DNA of 64,000 nt, taken from NCBI RefSeq assembly GCF_001314605.1, contig NZ_LIHP01000003.1:1-64000 (forward strand). Reading direction: 5' to 3'. A program made the translations under genes and the position numbers. Below the pieces are notes generated by a model. The model worked only from the letters and a program-made list of their open reading frames with translations. It made no database searches and was not told the DNA's origin. The stretch comes from Marinobacter sp. HL-58 (lineage in GTDB: Bacteria; Pseudomonadota; Gammaproteobacteria; Pseudomonadales; Oleiphilaceae). Positions 1-10,214 of this stretch are shown here, piece after piece (the stretch's first letter is position 1; each line of letters opens with the position of its first letter).

Positions 1-129
1 TTTTCGACGAGTCACTGTCCTGATATTTCGTATCCGAAATACCTCGGCCAGCGCCCACACGAATTACTTGGTCAACTTTTTAAAGAGCGTTCGGGCTTCA
101 AACTATCCCGATCAAGGCCGCGTATTCTA
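1..129 (-). promoter_or_regulatory. rRNA operon leader with boxA
   Basis: Read on the minus strand, this stretch has the features of a 16S rRNA leader. A boxA antitermination element (GCTCTTTAAAAA, revcomp of about 77-89) is followed by the typical AATTCGTGTGGGCGCT stretch. Known leaders of gammaproteobacterial rrn operons have the same boxA and GTGTGGGC order. The 16S gene itself would begin beyond the left edge. A 16S-23S spacer also carries a boxA, but the two strong promoters immediately upstream favour the operon leader. Confidence 0.8.
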
Positions 130-151
130 CATCGAATCACCGCCTTGTCAA
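124..151 (-). promoter_or_regulatory. rrn promoter P2 (sigma-70)
   Basis: On the minus strand a perfect -35 TTGACA (146-151) is followed by a 16-nt spacer and a -10 TAGAAT (124-129), then a GC-rich discriminator (ACGCGGCC). The 16-nt spacer and GC-rich discriminator are usual for growth-rate and ppGpp controlled rRNA promoters. It lies about 35 nt upstream of the boxA. Confidence 0.8.
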
Positions 152-259
152 CCGTTTATTTTGGCTCCGACCCGAGGCCGAAAAACTGCCAATCAAATCA
201 AACGGTTGTCTTTCAATTTCTGACCTGCCCCAGGGGCGTGTCCCTCGAAAGAGATGCGC

Positions 260-287
260 ATTCTACAGAGCCGTGCGCATGTGTCAA
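260..287 (-). promoter_or_regulatory. rrn promoter P1 (sigma-70)
   Basis: On the minus strand a perfect -35 TTGACA (282-287), a 16-nt spacer and a -10 TAGAAT (260-265) repeat exactly the architecture of the downstream promoter 136 bp away. Tandem P1/P2 promoters are normal for rrn operons. AT-rich DNA lies just upstream towards pssA and could serve as an UP element; that part is inference. Confidence 0.8.
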
Positions 288-371
288 CGAGGTTAAACAA
301 CTATTTTCACCATGTTTCGGTTAGCACCTATGCCATTGATCAATCTGCAGCCAGGATGCTTCCTTTTTGAG

Positions 372-1229
372 CTAAACCGACGCAGATTCGTTCGCTGAAT
401 TACGGGATTTTCTGAACAGCGCCAAAACCGGTCCCGACAGGGCATAAACGAGAAAGCCGGTAAACAGCACCGTAGCCGGGTCAAGCGCCACCACAACGAA
501 CACAAGAACCACAAGAAGAATCGCCGCAAACGGCACCCGCCCACGCATATCCAGATCCTTGAAGCTCTTGTAGAGGATGTTACTGACCATCAGCACCCCA
601 CAACCACCGACAACAATGATGGTCATCAGCGTCAACCAACTGGCCGGCTCTACATCATGGAAACACCAGACCAGTCCGGCCACACAAGCAGCCGCAGCGG
701 GGCTGGCCAGGCCAACAAAAAACTTTTTATCGACGGAACCTATCTGGGTATTGAATCGCGCCAGACGCAGGGCAGCGCCAGCCACATATATGAAGGTAAT
801 GGCCCAGCCGACCTGGTCGAGATTGTTCAGTGACCAGAAGAAAGCCACCAATCCCGGCGCAACGCCAAATGCGACCATATCGGCAAGGCTGTCATACTCT
901 TCGCCAAATTTGCTTTGGGTATTGGTGAGCCTGGCTACCCGGCCATCAAGGCCGTCGAGAATCATCGATACGAAAATGGCGATGGCTGCATTATCAAACA
1001 CACCATTAGCGGCGGAAACAATGGCATAGAAACCAGAGAACAGGGAGGCCGTTGTGAGCGCGTTCGGAAGGAGATAAATCCCCTTGCGCCGGACCGGGGC
1101 CCCCTCAACAAACTCTTCCTCGACTACCTCGCCAGTCTCAATGTCGAACTCGTGGCCCATTTCGCTATCCTGTTCCCGGGCCCCGCTCTCTGCGGCTTTG
1201 GTATTCGTCTGCTTTTTTTCGTCACTCAT
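372..1229 (-). CDS. pssA: CDP-diacylglycerol--serine O-phosphatidyltransferase
   Basis: This inner-membrane enzyme condenses CDP-diacylglycerol with L-serine to phosphatidylserine, the precursor of phosphatidylethanolamine. The 285-residue product carries the CDP-alcohol phosphotransferase signature DGx2ARx8Gx3Dx3D at about residues 95-117, with all the catalytic acidic residues present, and several hydrophobic segments up to the C-terminus. The first 45 residues are polar and acid-rich and precede the first membrane helix. Start: the ATG at 1229 has GGAG 8 nt upstream; an ATG 21 nt further up lacks such a site. It lies downstream of ilvC, separated by a strong terminator, so it probably has its own promoter. 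A TATACT -10-like hexamer sits at 1259-1264 without a clear -35. Confidence 0.93.
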   Translation of the reverse strand: MSDEKKQTNTKAAESGAREQDSEMGHEFDIETGEVVEEEFVEGAPVRRKGIYLLPNALTTASLFSGFYAIVSAANGVFDNAAIAIFVSMILDGLDGRVARLTNTQSKFGEEYDSLADMVAFGVAPGLVAFFWSLNNLDQVGWAITFIYVAGAALRLARFNTQIGSVDKKFFVGLASPAAAACVAGLVWCFHDVEPASWLTLMTIIVVGGCGVLMVSNILYKSFKDLDMRGRVPFAAILLVVLVFVVVALDPATVLFTGFLVYALSGPVLALFRKSRNSANESASV

Positions 1230-1268
1230 TCCAGTCACTCCGGAAAGCATTTAGGCGGAGTATATACG

Positions 1269-1296
1269 AAAAACGCGGCCACCCGGGCCGCGTTTT
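1269..1296 (-). terminator. Rho-independent terminator after ilvC
   Basis: On the minus strand an 11-nt stem (AAAACGCGGCC / GGCCGCGTTTT around the loop CGGGT) ends in a T-run, 24 nt after the ilvC stop. It separates the ilvBNC operon from pssA. Confidence 0.8.
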
Positions 1297-1319
1297 CCAA
1301 AACTGACCGGGTTACCGGC

Positions 1320-2345
<1,026 letters not shown>

Positions 2346-2403
2346 CTATATATTGTATTGGCCTTTGAGTGGCCGTCATTGTACAGAATGATGTCAGTGC
2401 CCG

Positions 2404-2895
2404 TTACAGGCTCAATACTTTTTCGCCGCGGGCAATGCCCGACACACCGCTACGGACAACCTCAAGTACCCCCGAGGTACCCACAGCCTGAATAAAGCCA
2501 TCCAGCTTCTCGCTGTTACCTGCCAACTGAACGGTATAGACAGAGCTGGTGACGTCTACTATCTGGCCGCGAAAAATATCAACCGTGCGCTTGATCTCGG
2601 CGCGCTGGGAGCCCGTTGCCTTGAGCTTGACCAACATCAGTTCACGCTCGATGTGCGAACCCTCTGTAAGATCCACCAGCTTGACCACTTCAATGAGCTT
2701 GTTCAGCTGCTTGGTGATCTGTTCGATGACCCTGTCAGAGCCAGTGGTTGTTACCGTCAGGCGAGAGAGCGTCTCGTCCTCAGTCGGTGCCACTGTCAGC
2801 GTTTCGATGTTGTAGTTGCGCTGGGAAAACAGCCCTACCACGCGGGACAGGGCCCCAGGTTCGTTCTCAAGCAAAACAGAAATGATTCGACGCAT
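2404..2895 (-). CDS. ilvN: Acetolactate synthase, small regulatory subunit
   Basis: This is the regulatory subunit of acetohydroxyacid synthase. It stimulates the large subunit and confers valine feedback inhibition. The 163-residue protein starts MRRIISVLLENEPGALSRV, the N-terminal ACT domain that binds the effector; the C-terminal half is the second ACT-like domain. The ATG at 2895 lies 2 nt after the ilvB stop, which implies translational coupling. A longer in-frame start 30 nt upstream would overlap ilvB and add residues absent from the family, so it is not used. Confidence 0.96.
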   Translation of the reverse strand: MRRIISVLLENEPGALSRVVGLFSQRNYNIETLTVAPTEDETLSRLTVTTTGSDRVIEQITKQLNKLIEVVKLVDLTEGSHIERELMLVKLKATGSQRAEIKRTVDIFRGQIVDVTSSVYTVQLAGNSEKLDGFIQAVGTSGVLEVVRSGVSGIARGEKVLSL

Positions 2896-2897
2896 GA

Positions 2898-4616
2898 TCA
2901 GACCCTCTCCGTCTTGCTGAGCCACATATCTTTCATTGAGCCGCGCGCCACCTGCATGGGGTAGACGTGCTCAAACCGGTCAACGTAGATATCAACGAAT
3001 ACCAGGTCGTCCTTCATTGCCAGCACTTCTTTGAGCTTGGGCTCCAGATCTTCCTTTTTATCAATCCTGACACCCTTGTGGCCGTATGCCTCCGCCAACT
3101 TGATGAAATCTGGCAGCGATCCCATGTAAGACTCTGCGTGACGGGACTCATAGTTCATGTCCTGCCACTGCTTGACCATACCCAGCGCCTGGTTGTTCAG
3201 GTTGATGATTTTCACCGGCAGGTTGTACTGCTTGCAGGTGGACAGCTCCTGGATATTCATCTGGATACTGCCCTCACCGGTAATGCAAAGCACCTCGTCG
3301 TCCGGATGCGTCAGTTTGACACCCATTGCGGCCGGCAAACCGAAGCCCATGGTGCCCAGACCACCCGAGTTGATCCAGCGGTTGGGTTTGTCAAACTTGT
3401 AGTACTGGGCCGCAAACATCTGGTGCTGCCCCACGTCCGAGGTTACGAATGCCTCACCATTGGTAAGCTTCCAGAGTGCTTCAACCACTTCCTGCGGCTT
3501 GATCACATCCGGGCTGGTTTCATAGCGCATGCCATGGAACGCCCGCCACTCTTCGATCTGCTTCCACCAGGCCGCGATAGCGTCGGCGTCCGGCTTTTCC
3601 TTGCTCTCCCTGACCAGCGTGATCATCTCGTTGAGCACCGCATCCACCGGACCAACGATGGGAACATCCGCATCAATGGTTTTGGAAATAGATGCCGGGT
3701 CAATATCGATGTGCACGATACGGGCGCCGGGGCAGAATTTTTCGGTGGCATTCGTCACCCGGTCGTCGAATCGAGCGCCGACACAAAGGATCAGATCCGA
3801 ATGGTGCATGGCCATGTTGGATTCATAGGTACCATGCATACCCAGCCAGCCAAGATGCTGCTTGTCGGAGGCAGGATAACAGCCAATACCCATCAGGGTG
3901 TTTGTAATCGGGTAGCCCAGCGTCCTGACCAGTTCAGTCAGCTGGTTTGTCGCCTTACCGAGAATAACGCCGCCGCCAGCGTAGATAATGGGGCGTTTCG
4001 CCGCCATCAGCATGTCCACGGCTTTCTTGATTTGGCCGGCGTGACCGCGAATGGCCGGGTTGTACGAGCGCAGCTTCACCTTCTTGGGGAAAACATATTC
4101 GTAACGCTCGTTCGGTGTGGTCATATCCTTGGGGATATCGACCACCACCGGACCAGGGCGGCCCGTAGCGGCAATATAATAAGCCTTACGGATAATTCCC
4201 GGAATTTCTTCCGGGTGACGGACACTGAGATTGTGCTTCACAACAGGACGGGAGACGCCGATCATGTCGGTCTCCTGGAAAGCATCTTCACCAATCAGCG
4301 TTGATGCCACCTGGCCGCACAGGACCACCATGGGGATGGAGTCCATGAATGCGGTGGCAATGCCAGTGATCGTGTTGGTGGCTCCAGGACCCGAAGTCAC
4401 CAGTACGGTACCTGGTAACCCGGTCGCACGGGCGTAGCCGTCGGCCATATGGACCGCCGCCTGCTCATGACGTACCAGAATGTGTTTGACTTTGTCCTGC
4501 CTGAACAGCGCATCATAAATATGCAGCGCTGCACCACCCGGATAGCCGTATATGTATTCGATCCCCTCATCTTGCAGGGACCGGATCAGCATGTCGGCGC
4601 CAGACAATAACTCCAC
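2898..4616 (-). CDS. ilvB: Acetolactate synthase, large catalytic subunit
   Basis: This ThDP-dependent enzyme condenses pyruvate with pyruvate or 2-oxobutyrate, the first committed step of branched-chain amino acid synthesis. The 572 residues cover the whole family. The catalytic Glu is in [17 protein letters not shown] near residue 50. The ThDP/Mg motif reads GEGSIQMN...NLNNQ, with Glu where many homologues have GDG. The start is GTG at 4616 with GAGGG about 9 nt upstream. It heads ilvB-ilvN-ilvC. The name ilvI would fit equally well; Pseudomonas relatives use both. Confidence 0.95.
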   Translation of the reverse strand: MELLSGADMLIRSLQDEGIEYIYGYPGGAALHIYDALFRQDKVKHILVRHEQAAVHMADGYARATGLPGTVLVTSGPGATNTITGIATAFMDSIPMVVLCGQVASTLIGEDAFQETDMIGVSRPVVKHNLSVRHPEEIPGIIRKAYYIAATGRPGPVVVDIPKDMTTPNERYEYVFPKKVKLRSYNPAIRGHAGQIKKAVDMLMAAKRPIIYAGGGVILGKATNQLTELVRTLGYPITNTLMGIGCYPASDKQHLGWLGMHGTYESNMAMHHSDLILCVGARFDDRVTNATEKFCPGARIVHIDIDPASISKTIDADVPIVGPVDAVLNEMITLVRESKEKPDADAIAAWWKQIEEWRAFHGMRYETSPDVIKPQEVVEALWKLTNGEAFVTSDVGQHQMFAAQYYKFDKPNRWINSGGLGTMGFGLPAAMGVKLTHPDDEVLCITGEGSIQMNIQELSTCKQYNLPVKIINLNNQALGMVKQWQDMNYESRHAESYMGSLPDFIKLAEAYGHKGVRIDKKEDLEPKLKEVLAMKDDLVFVDIYVDRFEHVYPMQVARGSMKDMWLSKTERV

Positions 4617-5099
4617 GATGTTCTACCCTCTTCTACGAGTGAATGAGCCGGGAAGGTCCCGGTTGCCTGGATGTCCGGTGATCATGCTTCTTGTGAAAGC
4701 TGAACCGGATACTCCGCCACACCAGCTGTAAGAGGTTGTCTCCTGGCCAGCCGCCCTCCTGAGGGTTGCGGAGAACGGCCAATCAACGGGTTGCACGTAA
4801 GCAACAACCAGTCCGCGACCATGCGCGGGGCATTCAGTGTGGTAATTAACGGGGGATACTCGCACGGGATTGCCTGCCGTATTGACCCCAGTCTTCAGGC
4901 AATCGGTAATTTTGACAGCGCGAAACTCCCTGTCAATAGCGGCGACCCTATTCTCTGCCCTTACCCGACAAAGGTCTGCCATACTTTGTGCAAGTATTTG
5001 AACCAGACTCAAGAAACTTGCCTTTACAAATGGCATGATAAACATAGGCTAAACAGAGACGGTACTGTTGTGACAGTACTCCGACAAGGCTAACGCGGA
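4617..5099. promoter_or_regulatory. Intergenic control region of ilvBNC, with palindromic promoter candidate
   Basis: This 483-nt gap between divergent genes holds no convincing gene. For ilvB (minus strand) the best promoter is TTGACA (4931-4936), a 17-nt spacer and AAAATT (4908-4913), a weak -10. This promoter lies inside a perfect inverted repeat TTGACAG-N11-CTGTCAA (4912-4936), which could be an operator. A small hairpin CCGGGA-CCT-TCCCGG (4649-4663) sits shortly before the ilvB ribosome site but has no T-run. I looked for a leader peptide rich in Ile, Leu and Val and found none that persuades. Promoter and operator are inferred from sequence only. Confidence 0.4.
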
Positions 5100-5570
5100 A
5101 TGAGTAGAGGCATGAACATAAAAATTCTGACCCTGGCAGTACTACTGGTTGCAGCACCGGCGATATCTTCGGCGGCCTCTGTCTACAAATGGACCGATGA
5201 GGAAGGAGTGACGCATTTCGGCGATCGGGAACCAACCGGAACACGGTCGGAGTCCGTCAGTATACGCACCGGAAAACAGTCCGAAAGCAAACGCCAGAGC
5301 GCCCAGGAACAGGTTCAGGCCCTGGAGGACCAGGAAACCGAAGAATCTGAGCGAAAAGAAGAAAGTGCGCAGGAAGAAGCACGGCGCAAACAACGGGAAG
5401 CAAATTGCGAGACGGCACGCAGCAATCTGAGCATTCTGCAGCGGAACAGCCGGATACGCGTGGACGAGGATGGCGAGCAGCGCTACCTGTCAGAAGAAGA
5501 GATCGAGGAACAGCGCAAGAAATTTGAGGAAATCGCAGAAGAAAATTGCGGTGAATCCTCAGAAGAATAG
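5100..5570 (+). CDS. DUF4124 domain-containing secreted protein
   Basis: The 156-residue protein has an N-terminal signal peptide (NIKILTLAVLLVAAPAISSA-A) and then the DUF4124 motif SVYKWTDEEGVTHFGDREPTG, common in proteobacterial envelope proteins of unknown function. After residue 65 it is a highly charged Glu/Gln/Lys/Arg-rich stretch likely to form a coiled coil, with two Cys (near residues 100 and 150) that may form a disulfide. It starts at 5100 or at the ATG at 5112; both keep the signal peptide and neither has a strong ribosome site. It stands alone, convergent with clpB across a shared terminator. The molecular role is unknown. Confidence 0.75.
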   Translation: MSRGMNIKILTLAVLLVAAPAISSAASVYKWTDEEGVTHFGDREPTGTRSESVSIRTGKQSESKRQSAQEQVQALEDQETEESERKEESAQEEARRKQREANCETARSNLSILQRNSRIRVDEDGEQRYLSEEEIEEQRKKFEEIAEENCGESSEE

Positions 5571-5604
5571 CTGGTAACCGGCAGAACAGGTTGTTGCGGA
5601 AACG

Positions 5605-5635
5605 AAAAAGGCGGGGCTCCTGGCCCCGCCTTTTT
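5605..5635. terminator. Bidirectional terminator between the DUF4124 gene and clpB
   Basis: A perfect GGCGGGGC / GCCCCGCC stem with a 4-5 nt loop is flanked by AAAAA on the left and TTTTT on the right. It can therefore stop transcription from the gene on the left and from clpB on the right. Confidence 0.9.
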
Positions 5636-5645
5636 GCTGCCTCCG

Positions 5646-8222
5646 TCAAGCCCTGGAGAAGGTCAGGGCATGATCTTTCACCGTGCCGCGGATGGTATCC
5701 CCGGAGACGAAGTCGCCCTGTAGCAGCCTTTGCGCCAGCGGGTTTTCGATCATTCGCTGGATCGCACGCTTGAGCGGGCGAGCACCGTAAACCGGGTCGT
5801 AACCGACTTCTCCCAGCAGTTCCATGGCCGCATCGTCCAGCTCCAGCTTCATATCCTGCTCTTTCAGGCGCTTGCTGAGGATCTCGATCTGGACCTTGGC
5901 AATGCCCTGGATCTGGCTCTTGGCCAGCGGATGGAACACCACCACTTCGTCCACGCGGTTGATGAACTCGGGCCTGAAGTGAGTGCCTACTACCTCCATA
6001 ACAGCAGATTTCATCGCTTCGTAGTTTTCTTCACCCGCTTTCTGCTGAATGATGTCGGAACCCAGGTTCGATGTCATCACGATGACGGTATTCCGGAAAT
6101 CCACGGTTCTGCCCTGTCCATCCGTCAGGCGCCCATCTTCCAGCACCTGCAGCAGGATGTTGAACACGTCCGGATGCGCTTTCTCGACCTCGTCCAGCAA
6201 CAACACCGAATAAGGCCTGCGGCGGACCGCTTCGGTCAGGTAACCGCCCTCTTCGTAGCCCACATAGCCGGGAGGGGCACCGATCAGCCGGGCAACCGAG
6301 TGTTTCTCCATGAACTCGGACATGTCGATGCGAACCATGGCCTCTTCAGTATCAAACAGGAAGGAAGCCAGAGCCTTGCACAGCTCGGTTTTACCTACAC
6401 CGGTAGGCCCGAGGAACAGGAATGAACCATTGGGACGATGGGGGTCTGAAAGACCTGCGCGGGAACGGCGCACTGCGTTGGAAACCGCTTCGACAGCTTC
6501 ATCCTGGCCGATTACACGACTATGCAGCGCTTCTTCCATGCGCATGAGTTTATCGCGCTCCCCTTCCAGCATCTTCGATACCGGAATACCGGTCCACTTG
6601 GACACGACCTCTGCGATCTCTTCGTCCGTCACCCGGTTACGGAGCAACTTCATCTCCATCATTTCCGCCTGGCTCGCCATATCCAGCTGGCGCTCCAGTT
6701 CCGGAATCTGGCCGTACTGCAGTTCGGACATCCTTCCAAGATCACCAGCCCGACGGGCATTTTCCAGATCAATCCTGGCCTGCTCCAGCTGACTCTTGAT
6801 CTTCTGCGAGCCGTGCAACGCCGCCTTTTCGGTGTTCCAGACCTCTTCCAGATCCGCGTATTCACGTTCCACCCCGGTGATCACGTCCGAAAGCTCCGAG
6901 AGCCGCTTTTTGGACGCTGCATCGGTTTCTTTTTTCAGCGCTTCGCGCTCGATTTTCAGCTGGATCAGGCGCCGCTCAAGACGGTCCAGCGCCTCCGGCT
7001 TGGAGTCCATTTCCATACGAATCTGGCTGGCAGCCTCATCCACCAGGTCAATGGCCTTGTCCGGCAATTGACGGTCGGCAATATAACGATGAGAAAGCTT
7101 GGCTGCGGCGATGATGGCACCGTCAGTCACCTCCACGCCGTGGTGAACTTCATAGCGCTCCTTGAGGCCACGAAGGATCGCGATTGTATCCTCTTCACTC
7201 GGCTCGGAAACAAGCACCTTCTGGAAGCGGCGCTCCAGGGCGGCGTCTTTCTCGATGTTTTCGCGGTACTCGTCGAGGGTCGTGGCACCTACACAATGCA
7301 ACTCGCCTCGGGCCAGCGCCGGCTTGAGCATGTTGCCGGCATCCATGGAGCCTTCCGCTTTACCGGCGCCTACCACGGTATGGATCTCGTCTATAAACAG
7401 GATGATCTGCCCTTCCTGCTTGGCCAGCTCATTGAGTACAGCCTTCAGACGCTCCTCGAAGTCACCACGAAACTTGGCACCCGCAATCAGAGAGCCCATG
7501 TCCAGAGACAGTACCCGTTTGTTCTTGAGCCCTTCCGGCACTTCACCGTTGACGATTCGCTGTGCGAGCCCCTCAACAATGGCGGTCTTGCCCACACCAG
7601 GCTCACCAATCAGGACAGGGTTGTTCTTGCGACGGCGCTGGAGCACCTGGATAGTGCGGCGAATTTCGTCATCACGGCCGATCACCGGGTCCAGCTTACC
7701 CGCCTCAGCACGATCGGTGAGATCAATGGTGTATTTGGTCAGGGCCTGCCGGTTTTCTTCCGCAGAGGGATCATCAACCGACTCACCACCACGGACTTCA
7801 TCGATGGCGGCCTCCAGGGATGACTTATCGACTCCCTGCTCTCGCAGGACACGGCCAAGGGTGCCCCGGTCCTCAAGGGCTGCCAGCAACATCAGTTCGC
7901 TGGAGATGAACTGGTCACCACGCTTCTGCGCCAGCTTGTCTGCGATATTGAACAGCCGTCCCATGTCATTGGACATGGAAACGTCTCCGGCTGAACCCTG
8001 CACTTCCGGCAGGTTCTCAATCTCCCGGGCCACAGCCTGTCGAATGCGACCGGGCTCTGCCCCGGACTGTTTCAGAAGGGGCTTGATGGAACCTCCTTCC
8101 TGGTCCATCAGCGCCTGCATCAGATGCACCGGCTCGATGAAATTATGATCCTTGCCCACTGCAAGGGACTGCGCATCCGCAAGCGCGGTCTGCAGTTTGC
8201 TGGTCAGTTTGTCGATTCTCAT
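5646..8222 (-). CDS. clpB: ATP-dependent disaggregase ClpB
   Basis: This hexameric Hsp100 chaperone extracts polypeptides from aggregates together with DnaK/DnaJ/GrpE. At 858 residues it has the family's full length. It has two Clp-N repeats (1-145), NBD1 with Walker A GEPGVGKT and the LERRFQ arginine-finger region, the coiled-coil M domain (about 400-530), NBD2 with Walker A GPTGVGKT, and the C-terminal D2-small domain. It lacks the IGF/IGL loop of ClpA/ClpX, as expected for a chaperone that does not feed ClpP. The start at 8222 ([11 protein letters not shown]) matches the family; a further-upstream ATG would add 19 unrelated residues. A sigma-32 promoter precedes it. Confidence 0.97.
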   Translation of the reverse strand: MRIDKLTSKLQTALADAQSLAVGKDHNFIEPVHLMQALMDQEGGSIKPLLKQSGAEPGRIRQAVAREIENLPEVQGSAGDVSMSNDMGRLFNIADKLAQKRGDQFISSELMLLAALEDRGTLGRVLREQGVDKSSLEAAIDEVRGGESVDDPSAEENRQALTKYTIDLTDRAEAGKLDPVIGRDDEIRRTIQVLQRRRKNNPVLIGEPGVGKTAIVEGLAQRIVNGEVPEGLKNKRVLSLDMGSLIAGAKFRGDFEERLKAVLNELAKQEGQIILFIDEIHTVVGAGKAEGSMDAGNMLKPALARGELHCVGATTLDEYRENIEKDAALERRFQKVLVSEPSEEDTIAILRGLKERYEVHHGVEVTDGAIIAAAKLSHRYIADRQLPDKAIDLVDEAASQIRMEMDSKPEALDRLERRLIQLKIEREALKKETDAASKKRLSELSDVITGVEREYADLEEVWNTEKAALHGSQKIKSQLEQARIDLENARRAGDLGRMSELQYGQIPELERQLDMASQAEMMEMKLLRNRVTDEEIAEVVSKWTGIPVSKMLEGERDKLMRMEEALHSRVIGQDEAVEAVSNAVRRSRAGLSDPHRPNGSFLFLGPTGVGKTELCKALASFLFDTEEAMVRIDMSEFMEKHSVARLIGAPPGYVGYEEGGYLTEAVRRRPYSVLLLDEVEKAHPDVFNILLQVLEDGRLTDGQGRTVDFRNTVIVMTSNLGSDIIQQKAGEENYEAMKSAVMEVVGTHFRPEFINRVDEVVVFHPLAKSQIQGIAKVQIEILSKRLKEQDMKLELDDAAMELLGEVGYDPVYGARPLKRAIQRMIENPLAQRLLQGDFVSGDTIRGTVKDHALTFSRA

Positions 8223-8298
8223 GATTCTGGATTCCCCACTTTCTGTCATGCGGCCCGGAATGCTTTCCGGGGGCAGCATTTACTTTGCTTTGACAGTT

Positions 8299-8327
8299 AA
8301 TGTAGGGGCGTTTGGCAGGACTTCAAG
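8299..8327 (-). promoter_or_regulatory. Sigma-32 heat-shock promoter of clpB
   Basis: On the minus strand CTTGAA (8322-8327), a 13-nt spacer and CCCCTACATT (8299-8308) match the RpoH consensus CTTGAA-N(11-16)-CCCCATnT well. It lies about 75-105 nt upstream of the clpB ATG and just downstream of the pgeF stop, so clpB can be induced independently of pgeF and rluD. Confidence 0.8.
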
Positions 8328-8364
8328 CGGACAGGGACAGGAAGTGTCAGAAAATTGACGGGCA

Positions 8365-9108
8365 TCATGAAATAGTGATCAGGCTGGCCATGCGTCCTGT
8401 CTGCCCGTCACGGCGGTAGGAGAAAAATCGCTCCTGGTCTGTCACCGTGCAGAAGCCTCCTCCATACACCTGCAACACACCTGCGGCGGCCAGTCTCTGG
8501 CGGGCCAGTGTGTAGATATCAGCCAGGTAATGCCCCTCCCGGCAGGGACTTGGAACAAAGGCACTTGCTGCGAGCGGATCATTCGTGAGGAAAACCTCAC
8601 GCACTTCCGGCCCCACCTCGAACCGGTCCGGCCCGATAGCCGGCCCCAGCCAAGCCAGAAGACTGGCGGGATTCCCGAACCGCGCCACTGTACTCTCAAG
8701 CACACCATCGGCAAGCCCCCGCCACCCGGCATGGGCCGCCGCCACCCGACTGCCAGAGGCGTCACAGAATAGCACCGGCAGGCAGTCCGCAGTCATGACC
8801 ACGCAGACGTCGCCGGCCCGGGATGTCACGCTGGCATCGGCCCGGACTTGCCCGGTTGCCGGCAGCTCGACAACATCAGTGCCATGCACCTGGTTCAGCC
8901 AGCCAAAGCACCCGGCACCAAGTCCAAGCTGCTCATACAAGATAGCGCGATTCTGCTCCACCGCCTGCTGCGAATCCCCCACATGGGTACCCAGGTTCAG
9001 GGTATCCCAGGGGGCACTACTTACCCCGCCGTGCTTGGTGGTACAGGCAGCCCGGATCCCGGACGGCGCGGGCCAATCCGGGAGGATGAGTGGCAGCTCA
9101 GAAGTCAT
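8365..9108 (-). CDS. pgeF: Peptidoglycan editing factor PgeF (YfiH/laccase-domain family)
   Basis: This family of Cu/Zn-binding cytoplasmic proteins was long annotated as polyphenol oxidase. In E. coli YfiH it keeps L-Ser-containing muropeptide precursors from accumulating. The 247 residues contain the family motifs CFGWLNQVHGTDVV, TADCLPVLFCD and AAAHAGWRGLADGVL, with the metal-binding His and Cys. The start overlaps the end of rluD by 11 bp, the usual rluD-pgeF arrangement that implies co-expression. In many relatives clpB follows, as here. Confidence 0.92.
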   Translation of the reverse strand: MTSELPLILPDWPAPSGIRAACTTKHGGVSSAPWDTLNLGTHVGDSQQAVEQNRAILYEQLGLGAGCFGWLNQVHGTDVVELPATGQVRADASVTSRAGDVCVVMTADCLPVLFCDASGSRVAAAHAGWRGLADGVLESTVARFGNPASLLAWLGPAIGPDRFEVGPEVREVFLTNDPLAASAFVPSPCREGHYLADIYTLARQRLAAAGVLQVYGGGFCTVTDQERFFSYRRDGQTGRMASLITIS

Positions 9109-10075
9109 GATTCTCCAGATCCCTGACGTGCTTGCGGAGCGCTGCCAGCAGCGCTTCCATATCCTCCGGCAAGGGCACTTCCCAGGTCATCACCTCGCCA
9201 GTACCAGGATGCTCCAGGGTCAGTTGCCGGGCATGGAGAGCCTGGCGCTGAAACCCGGCCAGTGCGTCCCGCAGCTCATCAGTTGTCCCTTTGGGCAGGC
9301 GAAGCCGGCCGCCGTACTGCGGGTCCCCCACCAGGGGGTGTTTCACATGGGCCATATGAACTCTGATCTGGTGTGTGCGCCCGCTTTCAAGCTTGCACCG
9401 GATATGAGTATGGGCGGCGAACCGCTCGATCAGCCGATAATGGGTGACAGCCGGTTTCCCCGTTGGCACGACCGCCATTTTTTTCCGTTCACGGGGATGA
9501 CGGCCAATCGGTGCGTCCACTGTCGCCCCTCCCGTCAGAGTCCCGACCACGATTGCTTCATACTCCCGCCCCATGGTGCGGGTCTGCAACTGATCCACCA
9601 GTGATGTGTGGGCAATCAGGCTGCGCGCCACCACCATGATTCCGGAGGTATCCTTGTCAAGACGATGCACGATGCCGGCTCTCGGCAGATTTTCAACTTC
9701 CGGGGCATGATTCAGCAGTGCGTTCACCAGCGTGCCATCCGCATGGCCGGCAGCGGGATGAACAACCAGGCCCGCCGGCTTGTTGATGACCAGCAGGTGC
9801 TCATCTTCATGGACAATATCCAGGGAAATGGATTCCGCCTGCCAGCTCACCTGCGCTTCCGGTTCGGCATCCAGCTCCAGCTTATCCCCCAGCATCACCT
9901 TGTCGCGGGGCTTGCAGGCTTTCCCGTTCACCGTCAGCGCCCCGCTCCTGATCCAGCCCTGCAATCGTGAACGGGAGTGCTCCGGCATCAGCTCAGCAGC
10001 GGCCTGGTCCAGACGGCGGTCGCTGTGTTCCGGTGGGACAGAAAAGCTGGCAATAATACGGTGTTCAGATGACAT
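9098..10075 (-). CDS. rluD: 23S rRNA pseudouridine(1911/1915/1917) synthase
   Basis: RluD isomerises three uridines in helix 69 of 23S rRNA during 50S maturation. The 325-residue protein has an N-terminal S4 RNA-binding domain (SRLQGWIRSGALTVNGK, about 35-55) and the RluA-family catalytic domain with GIVHRLDKDTSGIMVVA, whose first Asp is the catalytic residue. It diverges from bamD, the conserved order in Pseudomonas and Marinobacter, and overlaps pgeF. Confidence 0.95.
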   Translation of the reverse strand: MSSEHRIIASFSVPPEHSDRRLDQAAAELMPEHSRSRLQGWIRSGALTVNGKACKPRDKVMLGDKLELDAEPEAQVSWQAESISLDIVHEDEHLLVINKPAGLVVHPAAGHADGTLVNALLNHAPEVENLPRAGIVHRLDKDTSGIMVVARSLIAHTSLVDQLQTRTMGREYEAIVVGTLTGGATVDAPIGRHPRERKKMAVVPTGKPAVTHYRLIERFAAHTHIRCKLESGRTHQIRVHMAHVKHPLVGDPQYGGRLRLPKGTTDELRDALAGFQRQALHARQLTLEHPGTGEVMTWEVPLPEDMEALLAALRKHVRDLENHDF

Positions 10076-10214
10076 TGAGCCCCCGGGGCCGGTGATAAAA
10101 GGTTACGTTTGAGTCAGAATTTTTCAATCAACCGCGAGTGCCACTGCACAATGGAGGAGATCCCCGTTACAATGGCTCACCATTTGAATTTTCGCCATTA
10201 TACGGGATTCCGGC

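Noticed and set aside
4623..5045. A 140-codon minus-strand frame upstream of ilvB
   Set aside because: No known domain and no good ribosome site; the region looks like a control region. An Ile/Leu/Val-rich attenuator peptide was also sought and not found.
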